Below are positions 16,317 to 24,014 of a stretch of 35,542 bases of DNA, piece by piece (position 1 is the first letter of the stretch; each line of letters starts with the position of its first letter). Position numbers and translations under genes: made by a program. Origin of the DNA: CAZAYP01 sp964489425 [NCBI: uncultured Verrucomicrobiota bacterium] (GTDB taxonomy: Bacteria > Verrucomicrobiota > Kiritimatiellia > RZYC01); assembly GCA_964489425.1 (NCBI GenBank), contig CAZAYP010000060.1, forward strand, positions 1-35,542. Reading direction: 5' to 3'. The notes beneath the pieces were generated by a model. The model saw nothing but the letters and a program-made list of their open reading frames with translations. It was not told the origin of the DNA and did not search any database.

Positions 16317-17063
16317 ATGGCCACCGAAGAACATGGGGTGCAGGAAAAATTTGCGTTGATCACCGGCGCCAGCAGCGGCATTGGCCGGGCCCTGGCCCTG
16401 GCGCTGGCCCAGGTGGGGACGCGCCTGATCCTGGTGGGCCGGGATCGCGCCAAGCTGGCCGCCGTGGCGGAGCAGGCCAAGGACCCGGCCGCCGCCGCCC
16501 ACCCCTGCTATGCCTGCGACCTGGCCGACGATGCCCAGTTGGACGCCCTGGCCAAGACCGTCCGGCACTCGTTCCAGCAGCTCGATTACCTGGTGCACAG
16601 CGCCGGGATCTTCAGCATGGGCAGCCTGTCCGCCATGCCGGTCCAGGAAATGGACCAGCTCTACCGCGTCAATCTCCGCGCGCCCTACCGGCTGACCCAG
16701 GAACTGCTGCCGCTCCTGCGCGCCAGCCACGGCCAGGTGGTGTTCATCAACTCCACGGCCGCCCTGCAGGGTGGGGCCAACTGGGCGGCCTACTCGGCGA
16801 TCAAGGCCGGCCTCAAGATGCTGGCGGACAGCGTGCGCGCAGAGTTGGACACCCAGGGCATCCGCGTCCTGAGCGTGTATCCGGGGCGCACGGCCACCCC
16901 CATGCAGGAGCTGATCTTCCGCCTCGAGCAGCGCGATTACAAGCCGGAGGACCTGGTGCAGCCGGAAGATATCGCCGCCCAGATCGTCAATCTCATGCAG
17001 ATGCCGCGCACCGCCGAGGTGACCGACATCATCATCAAGTCCACGAAGAAGGTCGCGCGGTGA
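16317..17063 (+). CDS. Short-chain dehydrogenase/reductase (SDR family)
   Basis: A 248-aa protein, the classical SDR length. It has the NAD(P)-binding motif T16-G-A-S-S-G-I-G23, HSAG at 94-97 (in place of NNAG) and the catalytic set S146, Y159, K163 (YSAIK). The segment VYPGRTATPM follows, as in many SDRs. The start at 16317 gives a clean N-terminus (MATEEHGVQEKFALITG). A longer frame upstream overlaps the small gene and lacks family residues. The substrate is unknown. The stop overlaps the GTG start of the glycosyltransferase by 4 nt, so the two are translationally coupled. Confidence 0.92.
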   Translation: MATEEHGVQEKFALITGASSGIGRALALALAQVGTRLILVGRDRAKLAAVAEQAKDPAAAAHPCYACDLADDAQLDALAKTVRHSFQQLDYLVHSAGIFSMGSLSAMPVQEMDQLYRVNLRAPYRLTQELLPLLRASHGQVVFINSTAALQGGANWAAYSAIKAGLKMLADSVRAELDTQGIRVLSVYPGRTATPMQELIFRLEQRDYKPEDLVQPEDIAAQIVNLMQMPRTAEVTDIIIKSTKKVAR

Positions 17064-18007
17064 CGGCCGCGCCGGGCCCGGATCCCCTGGTCGTTGCAGT
17101 CGTGCTGGGCTACAACCATGCCGACGACACGGTGGCGTGCCTGCACAGCCTGCGCCGCTCGACCTGGCCGCGCCAGGCGCTGTTGTACGTGGACAACGGC
17201 AGCCGGCCGGACGAGCGCCGCCAGGTGCTGGAGGCGGTGCCGGAAGCGCAGGTGCTGGCGTTCCGGGACAACGTCGGCGTGGGCCACGGGTTCAATGCCG
17301 GCATCCGCCACGGCCTGCGCGCGGGCGCGGAGTACATCTTCATCACCAACAACGACACGATCGTGGACCCGGCCGCCATTGGCCACCTGGTGGCCGAGGC
17401 GCGGCAGACCCCGCGCGCCGGGCTGGTGGTGCCGAAGGTTTTCTATCACAGCCACCCGGACACGCTGTGGTCCGCGGGGTCGCGGTTCCGCCGGTTCCCG
17501 CCGGCGATCGTCATGCAGAAAACCAGCCAGCCGGACGATGGCCGCTACGACGCCCAACCCGAGCTCCAGTTCGCCACGCTCTGCTCCGCGCTGCTGACCC
17601 GTGAGATGCTCGCGGCCGTGGGGGTGCTGGACCCCGCCTACTGGGTGTACATGGAAGATTACGACCTGTGCCTGCGCACGCGCGCAGCCGGGTTCCGCAT
17701 CCGGCTGGCGTGTCCGGCCCGCGTCTGGCACAAGGTGTCCATGGCCACCAAGACCGGCACGCGCACCCCGAATTCCCTCCAGATCCAAGGCCGCGCCGCC
17801 GCCTTGTTCTTCCGCAAGCACCGCGGGCACGGCTGGCTGACCGGTTGGGCCCATAGCGCCTATATCCAGGCGCGGATCCGCGTGGAAGACGGCCGGGCGG
17901 GCTTCCGCGCGTACCGCGCGGGGTGGCGCGAGGGACAAGCCGCGCCGCTGGCGCCGCCGCCCCGCTGGGACGACCCGCCGCCGGTCTCCCCGGACCTCCT
18001 GCGCTAG
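17060..18007 (+). CDS. Family 2 glycosyltransferase (rhamnosyltransferase-like)
   Basis: A 315-aa protein starting at GTG 17060, inside the GTGA overlap with the SDR stop. The GT-A nucleotide-sugar domain has VVLGYNHADDTVACL, DNGS (45-48), a run NVGVGHGFNAGI and the metal-binding NNDT at 97-100. The acceptor/catalytic E199-D200 lies in YMEDYDLCLR. This order is typical of WcaA/RfbF-like GT2 enzymes that add rhamnose or a related sugar to surface polysaccharide. There is no transmembrane segment. The C-terminus is proline-rich. Its coupling to an SDR suggests cell-surface glycan work, but the sugar is not predictable. Confidence 0.9.
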   Translation: MTAAPGPDPLVVAVVLGYNHADDTVACLHSLRRSTWPRQALLYVDNGSRPDERRQVLEAVPEAQVLAFRDNVGVGHGFNAGIRHGLRAGAEYIFITNNDTIVDPAAIGHLVAEARQTPRAGLVVPKVFYHSHPDTLWSAGSRFRRFPPAIVMQKTSQPDDGRYDAQPELQFATLCSALLTREMLAAVGVLDPAYWVYMEDYDLCLRTRAAGFRIRLACPARVWHKVSMATKTGTRTPNSLQIQGRAAALFFRKHRGHGWLTGWAHSAYIQARIRVEDGRAGFRAYRAGWREGQAAPLAPPPRWDDPPPVSPDLLR

Positions 18008-18043
18008 CCGCCGCATTCCCCTGAAAAGGCTGATTTCCTTATA

Positions 18044-18053
18044 GGAACGTTCC
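18044..18053. other. Perfect 10-bp palindrome GGAACGTTCC
   Basis: It lies in the 49-nt gap between the convergent glycosyltransferase and antitoxin genes. No flanking T-run is seen, so it is not an obvious terminator. Role unknown. Confidence 0.4.
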
Positions 18054-18056
18054 AAA

Positions 18057-18413
18057 TTAGGCGGTTGAGACCCGCGCCGCGCGGGTTGAGAATCGCTTGG
18101 ACTGGCTTGTTGGACCGGTTCTTTGTCCGTGCAGGGCGTCAAGAACAGCAGCCGGATTGCGCGAAGCGATGGTCAAAAGAGCCTTCGCGGGGCCCTCGGG
18201 TTGACGCCGGCCTTGCTCCCAGTTCTGGAGGGTCCGGGTGCTGACACCGATCATGACGGCAAACTCTCCTTGCGAGACTTCGAGCCTCTCACGAACCATT
18301 CGGATTTCAGGTGGCTTAATCTCGTAGATTCGACTGGGTGCGTGGCGTCCCGCCTTGATCTCTCCGGCTTCCTTGATGCTGGCGGCCAACTTGGCAAACA
18401 GGTCTTCTTTCAT
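18057..18413 (-). CDS. HigA-type antitoxin with HTH (Xre) domain
   Basis: A 118-aa protein. The helix-turn-helix spans about 48-85 (VRERLEVSQGEFAVMIGVSTRTLQNWEQGRRQPEGPAKALL), typical of HigA/NadS-type antitoxins encoded after a HigB/RelE-like toxin. Its ATG (18413-18411) overlaps the ancestral stop of the toxin frame as ATGA, which fixes the start. The upstream open frame continues in frame for 105 more codons only because the toxin gene carries a frameshift. It probably autoregulates through the palindrome at 18720-18736. Confidence 0.88.
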   Translation of the reverse strand: MKEDLFAKLAASIKEAGEIKAGRHAPSRIYEIKPPEIRMVRERLEVSQGEFAVMIGVSTRTLQNWEQGRRQPEGPAKALLTIASRNPAAVLDALHGQRTGPTSQSKRFSTRAARVSTA

Positions 18414-18710
18414 TTCAACCACTCCTTGACCAATGCCCGGAGAAATCTCACTTGTTCCGGCGTGAGGTCGTCTTGATCTGTTTTCTTGTACGGCAAAAGC
18501 CGGCAGGTCCCGGTAGTAGATAACCCTCAAGGCGCCGCGCTTGCCCATGCCGGGAAGGTTCCACCGTACCTTCCGCAATCCACCTCCGCCGCTGATGAGG
18601 GCCCCGGCATCCGGCCTGAACATCAGCGCCGTCTGCAATCTTCGATACTCTTCGTCCGGCAAGAGGCGCCTGATCTCTCGCGTGAACACCGAGGTCTCAA
18701 TGAAAATCAT
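18410..18710 (-). pseudogene. HigB/RelE-like toxin, frameshifted and partly deleted
   Basis: The N-terminal part from ATG 18710 reads MIFIETSVFTREIRRLLPDEEYRRLQTAL...GGGGLRKVRWNLPGMGKRGALRVIYYRD, a HigB-type toxin lacking only its last part. The expected C-terminus, LLPYKKTDQDDLTPEQVRFL then RALVKEWLK and stop, is present in the +1 frame. Its stop overlaps the antitoxin ATG. The join near 18495-18515 has too few residues (about 4 instead of roughly 9-11), so a small deletion plus frameshift is the simplest reading. As it stands the toxin frame runs on into the antitoxin frame, giving a 217-aa fusion. Confidence 0.8.
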
Positions 18711-18716
18711 GCCCGC

Positions 18717-18744
18717 ATCATACGCCAATGGCGTATAGGGTCAA
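18717..18744 (-). promoter_or_regulatory. Promoter of the toxin-antitoxin locus
   Basis: On the minus strand: TTGACC (18744-18739), a 16-nt spacer and TATGAT (18722-18717). The -10 box ends 6 nt before the toxin ATG at 18710, so the transcript is expected to be leaderless. No SD is seen. Confidence 0.6.
18720..18736. promoter_or_regulatory. Operator palindrome over the toxin-antitoxin promoter
   Basis: ATACGCCA-A-TGGCGTAT is a perfect inverted repeat with a 1-nt centre. It covers the spacer and part of the -10 box. HigA-type antitoxins repress their own promoter through such sites; binding here is inferred. The 308 nt from 18745 to the next gene hold no other clear element apart from a weak promoter-like pair TTGATT/TATCGT (18966-18993, 16-nt spacer). 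Confidence 0.65.
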
Positions 18745-19059
18745 CCTCCGATTTCATCCTGTTTCTGCTGGCCCAACGTCACGCCTCAGCAGACCCGAAG
18801 GATGCGTCCGCACGGGGGAGCAATGCAGGAGGATGCCGTTGTCTTTCCGATGCCAGTTTCATAAACTGGTTCCGGTCCCGCCGCGTCTGCTTCAGGATAT
18901 GCGAGAGACACCATGCATTGAGAGGATATCACTCCGCGCCTACTCCGGGCGGTGACCTATTTGTATTGATTTCCCGGCGGCCAGCGGTATCGTTCTTCCA
19001 AGTTTTAACCCGGCGCCGGGCCGGCGGAATGGCAACGCAACCAAGAGAAAGGGATGCCG

Positions 19060-19470
19060 ATGAAAAAGTGCGCAAGATTCCAGGTCGTGAGCGCGATCGC
19101 GATGGTCGTGCTGGTGTTGCTGGCGCCGGCTGCTTTGGCGCGGGACCCGACCACCATCGTCAAGGAGGCCTACCAGGATGTCCTGGGCCGTGACCCGGAC
19201 CCCAGCGGGCTGCGCCAGTTCCGCAGCCTGATCATTGACGAGGGCTGGAGCGAGGAAGACGTCCGCAACGCCCTGCGCGAAAGCGATGAGTTCAAGAACA
19301 AGGAAACCGACCGCATCATCCGCGACGCCTACGAAGACATCCTCGGCCGGCAACCGGATAACGGCGGGCTGAACCAGTTCCGGCGCTACATCAAGGAAGA
19401 GGGCTGGAGCGAGGAAGACGTCCGCAACGCCCTGCGCGAAAGCGAAGAGTACAAGCGGAAAAACCGCTGA
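19060..19470 (+). CDS. Exported protein with two DUF4214-like LGRxPDxxGL repeats
   Basis: A 136-aa protein. The start at 19060 is 6 nt after AAAGGG (19048-19053); the ATG at 19054 directly abuts that SD and is unlikely. The signal peptide is MKKCARFQVVSAIAMVVLVL followed by LAPAALA and a cut before RDPT. Two repeats follow, each a helix, LGRDPDPSGLRQF or LGRQPDNGGLNQF, and EGWSEEDVRNALRESDEF/ESEEY. The LGRxPDxxGL motif is that of DUF4214, found in secreted and S-layer or phycobilisome-linker-like proteins. Repeat unit 53 aa. The second halves of the repeats are identical in DNA over 47 nt, indicating recent duplication or gene conversion. It probably acts in the periplasm; function unknown. 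Confidence 0.82.
   Translation: MKKCARFQVVSAIAMVVLVLLAPAALARDPTTIVKEAYQDVLGRDPDPSGLRQFRSLIIDEGWSEEDVRNALRESDEFKNKETDRIIRDAYEDILGRQPDNGGLNQFRRYIKEEGWSEEDVRNALRESEEYKRKNR
19240..19445 (+). repeat. Exact 47-nt direct repeat (19240-19286 and 19399-19445)
   Basis: Both copies start GAGGGCTGGAGCGAGGAAGA and stay identical for 47 nt, 159 nt (53 codons) apart, inside the DUF4214-like gene. The surrounding codons differ, so identity extends only over this core. Confidence 0.9.
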
Positions 19471-19492
19471 CCGGCGGGATCCGCCGGGCGCA

Positions 19493-20413
19493 ATGACCCT
19501 GCGCCACACCATGGAATTGGCCGGCGCGCGCGTGGCGCTGGCCGTCATCCCCCGTCTGCCCCGGCCGGCCGTCATGGGCCTGGCGCGGGGCGCCGGCTGG
19601 CTGGCCTACCGGCTTTGCCGCCACCTGCGCAAGGTGGGGCAGGCCAATCTGGACCTGGCCTATGGCGCCAGCCTCACGCCCGCCGAAAAAACCGGCATCT
19701 TGAAGCAGGCCTTCGTGAACTTCGCGCTGGTGATGCTGGACGTGTTCTGGTTTGCCCGGGACGCGGCCGCCCGCCTAGAAAAATATGTGCACTTCCACCC
19801 GTCCTACTACGAGCACCTGTTCCAGGACAAGGCCTACGTCTGCATTGCCGCCCACATCGGCAACTGGGAAATCCTCGGCAAGGCGGTGTCCCAGCACGGC
19901 TATCCGCTGACCAGCGTGGCGGCGCCGCTGGACAACCGGGTCCTGGACGATCTGTTCACGGGCATCCGCGTGAACACGGGGCAAATCATCATCTCCAAGC
20001 ACAGCGCGCTGCGCAAGATGATCAAGACCCTGGCGGACAAGGGCCGGGTGGGCCTGCTGCTGGACCAGAACACGCGGCTGAAAGAGGGCGGGATGTTCGT
20101 CCCGTTTTTCGGGCGGCCGGTGCTCGCGTCCAGCGCCGCCGCCGCGCTGGCCCTGCACAGCCGGTCCGCGCTGGGCTATGGCGCCGTCGTGGCCCGGCCC
20201 GACGGCCACTACGAGGGCGTGCCGGTCAAACACATCCCCTACGATCCGGAGACCGACACCAAGGAAACGCTGACCGCGCGCATCCTGGCCACCATCCAGC
20301 AGGACATCACCGAACATCCCGGGGCGTGGATGTGGATGTACAAGCGCTGGAAATACGTGCCCGAAGGCGCCAACCCGGCGGACTTCCCGTTCTATTCCAA
20401 GCCCGCGTACTGA
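19493..20413 (+). CDS. Lysophospholipid/Kdo2-lipid A acyltransferase, LpxL/HtrB family
   Basis: A 306-aa protein, the normal family length. It carries the acyltransferase motif H121-I-G-N-W-E126 (HxxxxE) in CIAAHIGNWEILG. Downstream are the usual GRVGLLLDQNTRLKEGG and FVPFFGRPV segments and the C-terminal WMWMYKRWK stretch of bacterial lipid A acyltransferases. The enzyme adds a secondary acyl chain to the lipid A precursor at the inner membrane; the weakly hydrophobic N-terminus (ALAVIPRLPRPAVMGLARGAGWLAY) fits membrane attachment. This implies an LPS-bearing outer membrane. No SD is evident; it begins 22 nt after the DUF4214-like gene. It is convergent with the AlgJ-like gene (9-nt gap). 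Confidence 0.9.
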   Translation: MTLRHTMELAGARVALAVIPRLPRPAVMGLARGAGWLAYRLCRHLRKVGQANLDLAYGASLTPAEKTGILKQAFVNFALVMLDVFWFARDAAARLEKYVHFHPSYYEHLFQDKAYVCIAAHIGNWEILGKAVSQHGYPLTSVAAPLDNRVLDDLFTGIRVNTGQIIISKHSALRKMIKTLADKGRVGLLLDQNTRLKEGGMFVPFFGRPVLASSAAAALALHSRSALGYGAVVARPDGHYEGVPVKHIPYDPETDTKETLTARILATIQQDITEHPGAWMWMYKRWKYVPEGANPADFPFYSKPAY

Positions 20414-20422
20414 TCCGGCGCG

Positions 20423-21427
20423 CTACGGCGCCGGGGTCACCGGCACCAGCGACCAGCGCGGTGTTTCGGTGAACTCGCGGGCGCTCAAGCACCAGATCAT
20501 GACTTTCTTGTTCTGCAGGTAGCCGGGTTCTGCCTTGGCCCGGCGGTACAGGGTGACCCGCGACGGGGTGGCGCCGGACCCGCGCTCGCCCAGGCAGTCC
20601 ACGCCGATGCCAAGCTCCGCAGCCAACTGGTCGGCCAGCCCGGCGCCCGTGGCGTGCATGTCGCCGCCAATATGGTAGACAAGACAATGGCTGTCGCCCA
20701 GCAGCAGCACCGGGCTGGCCTTGTCGTCCGTGGCGCCGGTCACCGCGCGCAGCGGCAGCGTTTCCCCGGGCAGGTTGGCCTGGCCCAGCATTTTCAGCAG
20801 ATCGCCCTGGATCGTGATCTCCTGGTTGGCCAGCGCAAACTCTTGCCGGCGCAGGTCCGCCGCCAGGGTCTTGCCGCGGATCATGGCCGCGAGGTTGCTG
20901 GCCACGAGTTGGCAGGCGTAGGGCGACCAGTGCGTGTCCGTATGGCAGTAGAGCGCCGGCGCGGCCGGGTTTTGCCGGGCCGCCAGGAACAGCGGCGTCA
21001 GGTCCAACACGCTGACGCCATTGGAGGTGAGCGCGTCGAAGAATTCGCGGGCGTGAAAGTCCACGCGGGCGGCGGCCGGGGGCGGGTTGGAGACCAGCCC
21101 GTCCGGATAGATCGCGGCCTTGGGCGGCACCGGCACGAAGATTAGTTCAATGCCGGCTTGCTTCAGCTTGGTGTTGTAATCCACGATCGCGGCCAGCGGG
21201 TCCGGCTGGAACTTCGCGTCCGCGCCCCAGAACCGGCCGGCGGCCACGTGGCGCAGCTCGGCCGGGAGAAACAGCCAGCCGTCGCGGCCGCGCACCACGG
21301 TCTGGCCCGCGGTCACGGCCGCCGCCGCCTGCCGGCCGCACTCGGCCGTGAACTCTGCGACGGTATCCGCCGCGGCGATCGTCCCGCCGGCCAGCGCGAC
21401 GGCCCAGCATGTAATCCACAGTTTCAT
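20423..21427 (-). CDS. AlgJ/AlgX-type SGNH-like O-acetyltransferase, exported
   Basis: A 334-aa protein. Signal peptide MKLWITCWAVALAGGTIAAA. Start 21427 has GGGAG 9 nt upstream; an ATG 6 nt earlier (21433) leaves only 3 nt. Family signatures: GRDGWLF near 48, then the catalytic D164-x-H166 in CHTDTHWSPY and the nucleophile S246 in LLLGDSHC, the order seen in AlgJ/AlgX (PF16822). Such proteins acetylate exported polysaccharides, taking acetyl groups passed across the membrane by an AlgI-type MBOAT protein. No AlgI-like gene is in this window. The longer open frame upstream is antisense to and overlapping the transporter gene and is not real. Confidence 0.85.
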   Translation of the reverse strand: MKLWITCWAVALAGGTIAAADTVAEFTAECGRQAAAAVTAGQTVVRGRDGWLFLPAELRHVAAGRFWGADAKFQPDPLAAIVDYNTKLKQAGIELIFVPVPPKAAIYPDGLVSNPPPAAARVDFHAREFFDALTSNGVSVLDLTPLFLAARQNPAAPALYCHTDTHWSPYACQLVASNLAAMIRGKTLAADLRRQEFALANQEITIQGDLLKMLGQANLPGETLPLRAVTGATDDKASPVLLLGDSHCLVYHIGGDMHATGAGLADQLAAELGIGVDCLGERGSGATPSRVTLYRRAKAEPGYLQNKKVMIWCLSAREFTETPRWSLVPVTPAP

Positions 21428-21519
21428 GGTCATCGACTCCCTGCTTTGCACGCCGATATAATGGGGCAACCTCCGGAAAAGGCAAGATCTTGCGGGTCTC
21501 CCGGGCGCAGGCTTGGCGT

Positions 21520-22632
21520 TCAAGTGGCGGGCGGTTGGGTGCTGGGCACAATGTAGCGCCGGTAATAGGCCAGGACCAGGCAGGTCATGGGGATCGCCAG
21601 CAGCAATCCCAGGAAACCCAGCAGCTTGCCCCAGACGGAAATGGACAGGATGATGGCCACCGGGCTCAGGCCCGTGGCTTTGCCCATGATGCGCGGGGTC
21701 AGGATGTAGTCCTGGATCAGCTGCACCACCGCGAAAACCACGCCGGTCAGGATCAGCATGGTCCAGACCTGCGTGCCGTCCGAAAGGCCGTACACCAGCG
21801 CCAGCAGGAACGCCGGGATGAGGCCGATAATCTGCAGGTAAGGCACCATGTTGAGCAGGCCGATGAACAAGCCCAGCAGGATGCCCATGGGCAGGCCAAT
21901 CAGCCAGAAGCCGAAGGCGAACATCAGGCCCACCAGGCCGGCAATGGCGGACTGGCCGCGGAAATATTGCTTCATGTAGGTGTTGAAATCGTGCAGGAAG
22001 CCCACGGTGTTGTCGCGGTATTTTTCGGGGATATAGCCCGCCCAACTGGACTGGAAGTGGCGGAAATCGATGAGCAGGAACACCAGGTACACGATCGTAA
22101 CCAGGAACCCCACCAGGCCCAGCACCACGGACTTGGCGCCTTCCAGCATGCCCCAGACGCCGGGCAGCACCTTGTGCCAGCCCTGCTCGAGGAGGCGCCA
22201 GAACGTCTCGTCCTGGAAGAACTGCTGGAGTTCCGGGCTGCGCGCGTACGCCTTGCACTGGGTCCAGAAATCCGCGGGGATGTGCCGCTCCACCTTCTGG
22301 GCCCATGCGGATTGCCCCAGCTTCCGCAGCATGGGGCCCATGTTCTCGAACTCCTTGACGATCAGCGGAACCAGCAGGCTCAGCGCCAGGATGATCGCCG
22401 CCAGCACGAGGACCAGCGCCAGCAGCACCGCGCTGCCGCGGTGGCGGACCTTCTTCTGAATCACGAGCACCAGCGGGTGCAGGATGTAAGCCAGCAGCAC
22501 GGCCACGGCAAAGGGGATCAGCACATCGCTCAGGTACCCCAGCAGGCGGATGCCGGCCCAGGCGAACAGCAGCGCCAGGAGCAACCGCACCACGCGGTCG
22601 AAGGTGTAAGGCTTATCGTCAAAAATAAACAT
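21520..22632 (-). CDS. AI-2E/PerM family membrane transporter
   Basis: A 370-aa protein. Start 22632 gives MFIFDDKPYTFDRVV and a first membrane helix; the upstream extension is arginine-rich and implausible. It has about eight hydrophobic segments, a soluble stretch between TM3 and TM4 (about 90-160) and the family signature near the end: GLLNMVPYLQIIGLIPAF, then QLIQDYILTPRIMGKATGLSP. The family (TIGR/PF01594) is named for AI-2 export in E. coli but also includes ion and antiporter members, so the substrate here is open. It follows the beta-barrel gene by 11 nt and likely forms an operon with it. Confidence 0.92.
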   Translation of the reverse strand: MFIFDDKPYTFDRVVRLLLALLFAWAGIRLLGYLSDVLIPFAVAVLLAYILHPLVLVIQKKVRHRGSAVLLALVLVLAAIILALSLLVPLIVKEFENMGPMLRKLGQSAWAQKVERHIPADFWTQCKAYARSPELQQFFQDETFWRLLEQGWHKVLPGVWGMLEGAKSVVLGLVGFLVTIVYLVFLLIDFRHFQSSWAGYIPEKYRDNTVGFLHDFNTYMKQYFRGQSAIAGLVGLMFAFGFWLIGLPMGILLGLFIGLLNMVPYLQIIGLIPAFLLALVYGLSDGTQVWTMLILTGVVFAVVQLIQDYILTPRIMGKATGLSPVAIILSISVWGKLLGFLGLLLAIPMTCLVLAYYRRYIVPSTQPPAT

Positions 22633-22643
22633 GCGCCGGCCGA

Positions 22644-23852
22644 TCAGAAAATGAACAACGCCTGGCCGTACCCGCCGCCGAACGCGACCGAGTCCACCTG
22701 CTGCGAGATGCCCAACTGCAACTGGTACGGGCCGCGCCGCCATTCGATGCCGAGCGCCAGCTTGCCTTCCAGCCCGGAGTTATAGCCGTTCTGATCCGGC
22801 TCCTTGTTGTGCAGTTCCTTGTGCTCCACGGCGTCGAGATACAGTCCCAGGTTGACGTAAAACGGGCCGCCCACGGGCTCCCGCCAGGTGCCGTACACCA
22901 TGCGGGAAAGGTGGTAATACTCAATATCCTGCTCCAAGTTGTTCTCAAAGTCGTTGGGCTCGTCGAAATAGGCGTAAAACAGCCCCACCGCGCCCCGCCG
23001 CCCGCGATCGAATACGTGAATATATTCCGTCTGCCACTGCCAAACCGTGCGCCGCGTGGAATAATCCTCGGTGGCGTCGAGCGCCGGGCTCGCGCGCACC
23101 TTGCGGGTGTTTTCGTAGCGGGCCAGGGTCCAGAGCGTCTGCCGCGGGGCCAGCCGCCAGGTCAACCCGGCCGCGGGCTTGTACGACTGAAACTGAAAGT
23201 TGAACTCAGGGTCGGTGTACTGCACTTCCGAGGGGAAGTCCAGGTCCGCGGCGAGGTACAGGTCCAGTGGCTCGGTCACTTCGTACAGCGCCTCGCCCTG
23301 GAGGTTGTAGGCCCGTTTCTGGAACGACCCGCCCATGTCGTTTTTGCCGTTGAACGCAAAATTGGGCACCAGGAATCGCCCCCGCAGCAGGTTGCGATCC
23401 CGCTGGAGATTGAGCCCCAGCCCCACGTCCGCGAACTCTTTCTTGCCCTGCGGCTCGCCGATCAGTTCCACGGCCAGCCCGGGGTCGATGTTCCAGGCGA
23501 ATCCCGCCAGGGCGTGGTAATAATCGTCGTCAAAATCCTGGTCCGTGAGAAAATCGAACACGAAATCGAACGGCTCGGCAATGGTTTTATCCAGCTTCAG
23601 CTCCTGCAAGGCCAGCAGGTCGCGGCGGGTGAACGACCCGGCGGAAATGATGTAGGCGTTGGTGGCGTAGAGAAAGGCCAGGCGGTCCTCGAGCGGCTGC
23701 TGGTAGGAGAGCCGGTCCACGAAGTATTCGCTGTCGAAAATGAAGCCGCGCTTCTGGTATTCGTCGCCCCGGTACCAGGCGTGGACGGCCGGCGTGCCGG
23801 CCAGCACGGCCCACGCAAGGCCCAGTACCACCGCCCACTTGACATGTTGCAT
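22644..23852 (-). CDS. Outer-membrane beta-barrel protein
   Basis: A 402-aa protein. Start 23852 has GAAGG 5 nt upstream. Signal peptide MQHVKWAVVLGLAWAVLAGT ends at VHA. The mature part is rich in alternating aromatic strands (DLYLAADLDFPSEVQY, LFYAYFDEPNDFENN, FYVNLGLYLDAVEH, YQLQLGISQQVDSVAF) and ends in a terminal phenylalanine (ALFIF), the BamA-recognition signature of outer-membrane proteins. A specific family is not recognised. There is no TonB plug. It is followed by the AI-2E/PerM-type transporter gene. A porin or a periplasmic-facing barrel of unknown ligand are both possible. Confidence 0.8.
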   Translation of the reverse strand: MQHVKWAVVLGLAWAVLAGTPAVHAWYRGDEYQKRGFIFDSEYFVDRLSYQQPLEDRLAFLYATNAYIISAGSFTRRDLLALQELKLDKTIAEPFDFVFDFLTDQDFDDDYYHALAGFAWNIDPGLAVELIGEPQGKKEFADVGLGLNLQRDRNLLRGRFLVPNFAFNGKNDMGGSFQKRAYNLQGEALYEVTEPLDLYLAADLDFPSEVQYTDPEFNFQFQSYKPAAGLTWRLAPRQTLWTLARYENTRKVRASPALDATEDYSTRRTVWQWQTEYIHVFDRGRRGAVGLFYAYFDEPNDFENNLEQDIEYYHLSRMVYGTWREPVGGPFYVNLGLYLDAVEHKELHNKEPDQNGYNSGLEGKLALGIEWRRGPYQLQLGISQQVDSVAFGGGYGQALFIF

Positions 23853-24014
23853 GGTCGCCTTCTCGTTGGAAAAATGCGCGGCCATGGTAGACCTTGCGCC
23901 CGGCGGAAGCAAGCGGACAAGGCAGAAAAAACCGCGCCGCGCAGGCCCGCGTCCGGTTGCCAACGTCGCTGATTAAAACCCGGGGTTCCGGACCACGCCG
24001 CCCTGCGCCATGGG

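Noticed and set aside
20423-22306. 627-codon minus frame extending the AlgJ-like gene upstream
   Set aside because: The upstream part overlaps the transporter gene in another frame on the same strand and is proline/arginine-rich. A signal peptide and SD mark the true start near 21427.
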